From Oscillatoriales cyanobacterium (GTDB taxonomy: Bacteria; Cyanobacteriota; Cyanobacteriia; CACIAM-69d), in NCBI GenBank assembly GCA_004292515.1, contig RDXB01000032.1, forward strand, positions 51,624 to 115,623: a stretch of DNA of 64,000 nt, given 5' to 3'. Position numbers and translations under genes: made by a program. The notes under the pieces were generated by a model that saw only the letters and a list, made by a program, of their open reading frames with translations, was not told the origin of the DNA and made no database searches. This document shows positions 62,418-64,000 of this stretch, one piece after another. Within the stretch, counting starts at the first letter, position 1; each line of letters starts with the position of its first letter.

Positions 62418-62504
62418 GGATTTCGCCAGGTAACCTAGCTAGGAACTGAATCAGCCAGGGAGTCCACCGGACTCCCCCGCTTGCACCACGGCAAGGCGAT
62501 CGTC

Positions 62505-64000
<1,496 letters not shown>

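Overview
This is a cyanobacterial chromosome segment. It carries psbD/psbC, the PSII assembly factor PAM68, ndhL, Ycf51, a phycobilin lyase of the CpcS/CpeS type, glgB and a tRNA-Leu(UAA) split by a group I intron. Copies of the HIP1 octamer (GCGATCGC) and its core are scattered through genes and spacers. The DNA is GC-rich with AT-rich islands between genes. A small secreted-type protein with a C-terminal HRGSGR motif (PatX type) suggests a filamentous (trichome-forming) lineage. The species cannot be named from the sequence. I see no rRNA, CRISPR array, intact transposase or prophage.

Layout. 1-6.4 kb: end of an unknown gene, aroF, the rpsO-PAM68 pair, glgB, moaC and tRNA-Arg(ACG). 6.4-14.8 kb: TPR membrane protein, a cyanobacterial protein of unknown function, a GH38 alpha-mannosidase and Ppx/GppA. 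14.8-23.2 kb: FAD oxidoreductase, M15 carboxypeptidase, GspE-N-like protein, phosphoribosyltransferase, ilvB with a C-terminal zinc-ribbon tail, Rieske oxygenase and tRNA-Ser(GGA). 23.3-29.8 kb: a packed ferredoxin / SNase-like lipoprotein / inositol-phosphatase-family run, a J-domain/TPR protein, hisZ and a large unknown protein. 30.8-39.4 kb: split tRNA-Leu, ndhL-DUF3007-trpA, a DnaJ-family chaperone, an ABC1/UbiB kinase, protoporphyrinogen oxidase and an alpha-carbonic anhydrase. 39.4-48.9 kb: PAS histidine kinase coupled to an isochorismatase remnant, AI-2E family permease, a trans-sulfuration enzyme, a very repetitive Thr/Gly-rich RTX protein and ycf51. 49-55 kb: VIT/VWA surface protein, alpha/beta hydrolase, patX-like gene, scpB and crcB. 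55-64 kb: lipoprotein, DUF2237 protein, sulfite-oxidase-like molybdoenzyme, an L32 with an extra tail, CpcS-type lyase, cysteine-cluster protein, an asparagine-synthase-like protein without the glutaminase cysteine, and the psbDC end.

Most genes are housekeeping and stand alone or in pairs, as is usual in cyanobacteria. The spacers hold at least four dispersed repeat families. One is a near-identical element of about 90 bp present twice in opposite orientation; another is an AAGGGGCTTAAGCCCCTT palindrome family. The points most worth following are the PatX-like peptide and its structured flanks, the repetitive RTX protein, the apparent stop-loss extension of L32 at a 13-bp tandem repeat, the zinc-ribbon tail on acetolactate synthase, and the degraded metal site of the SNase-like lipoprotein.
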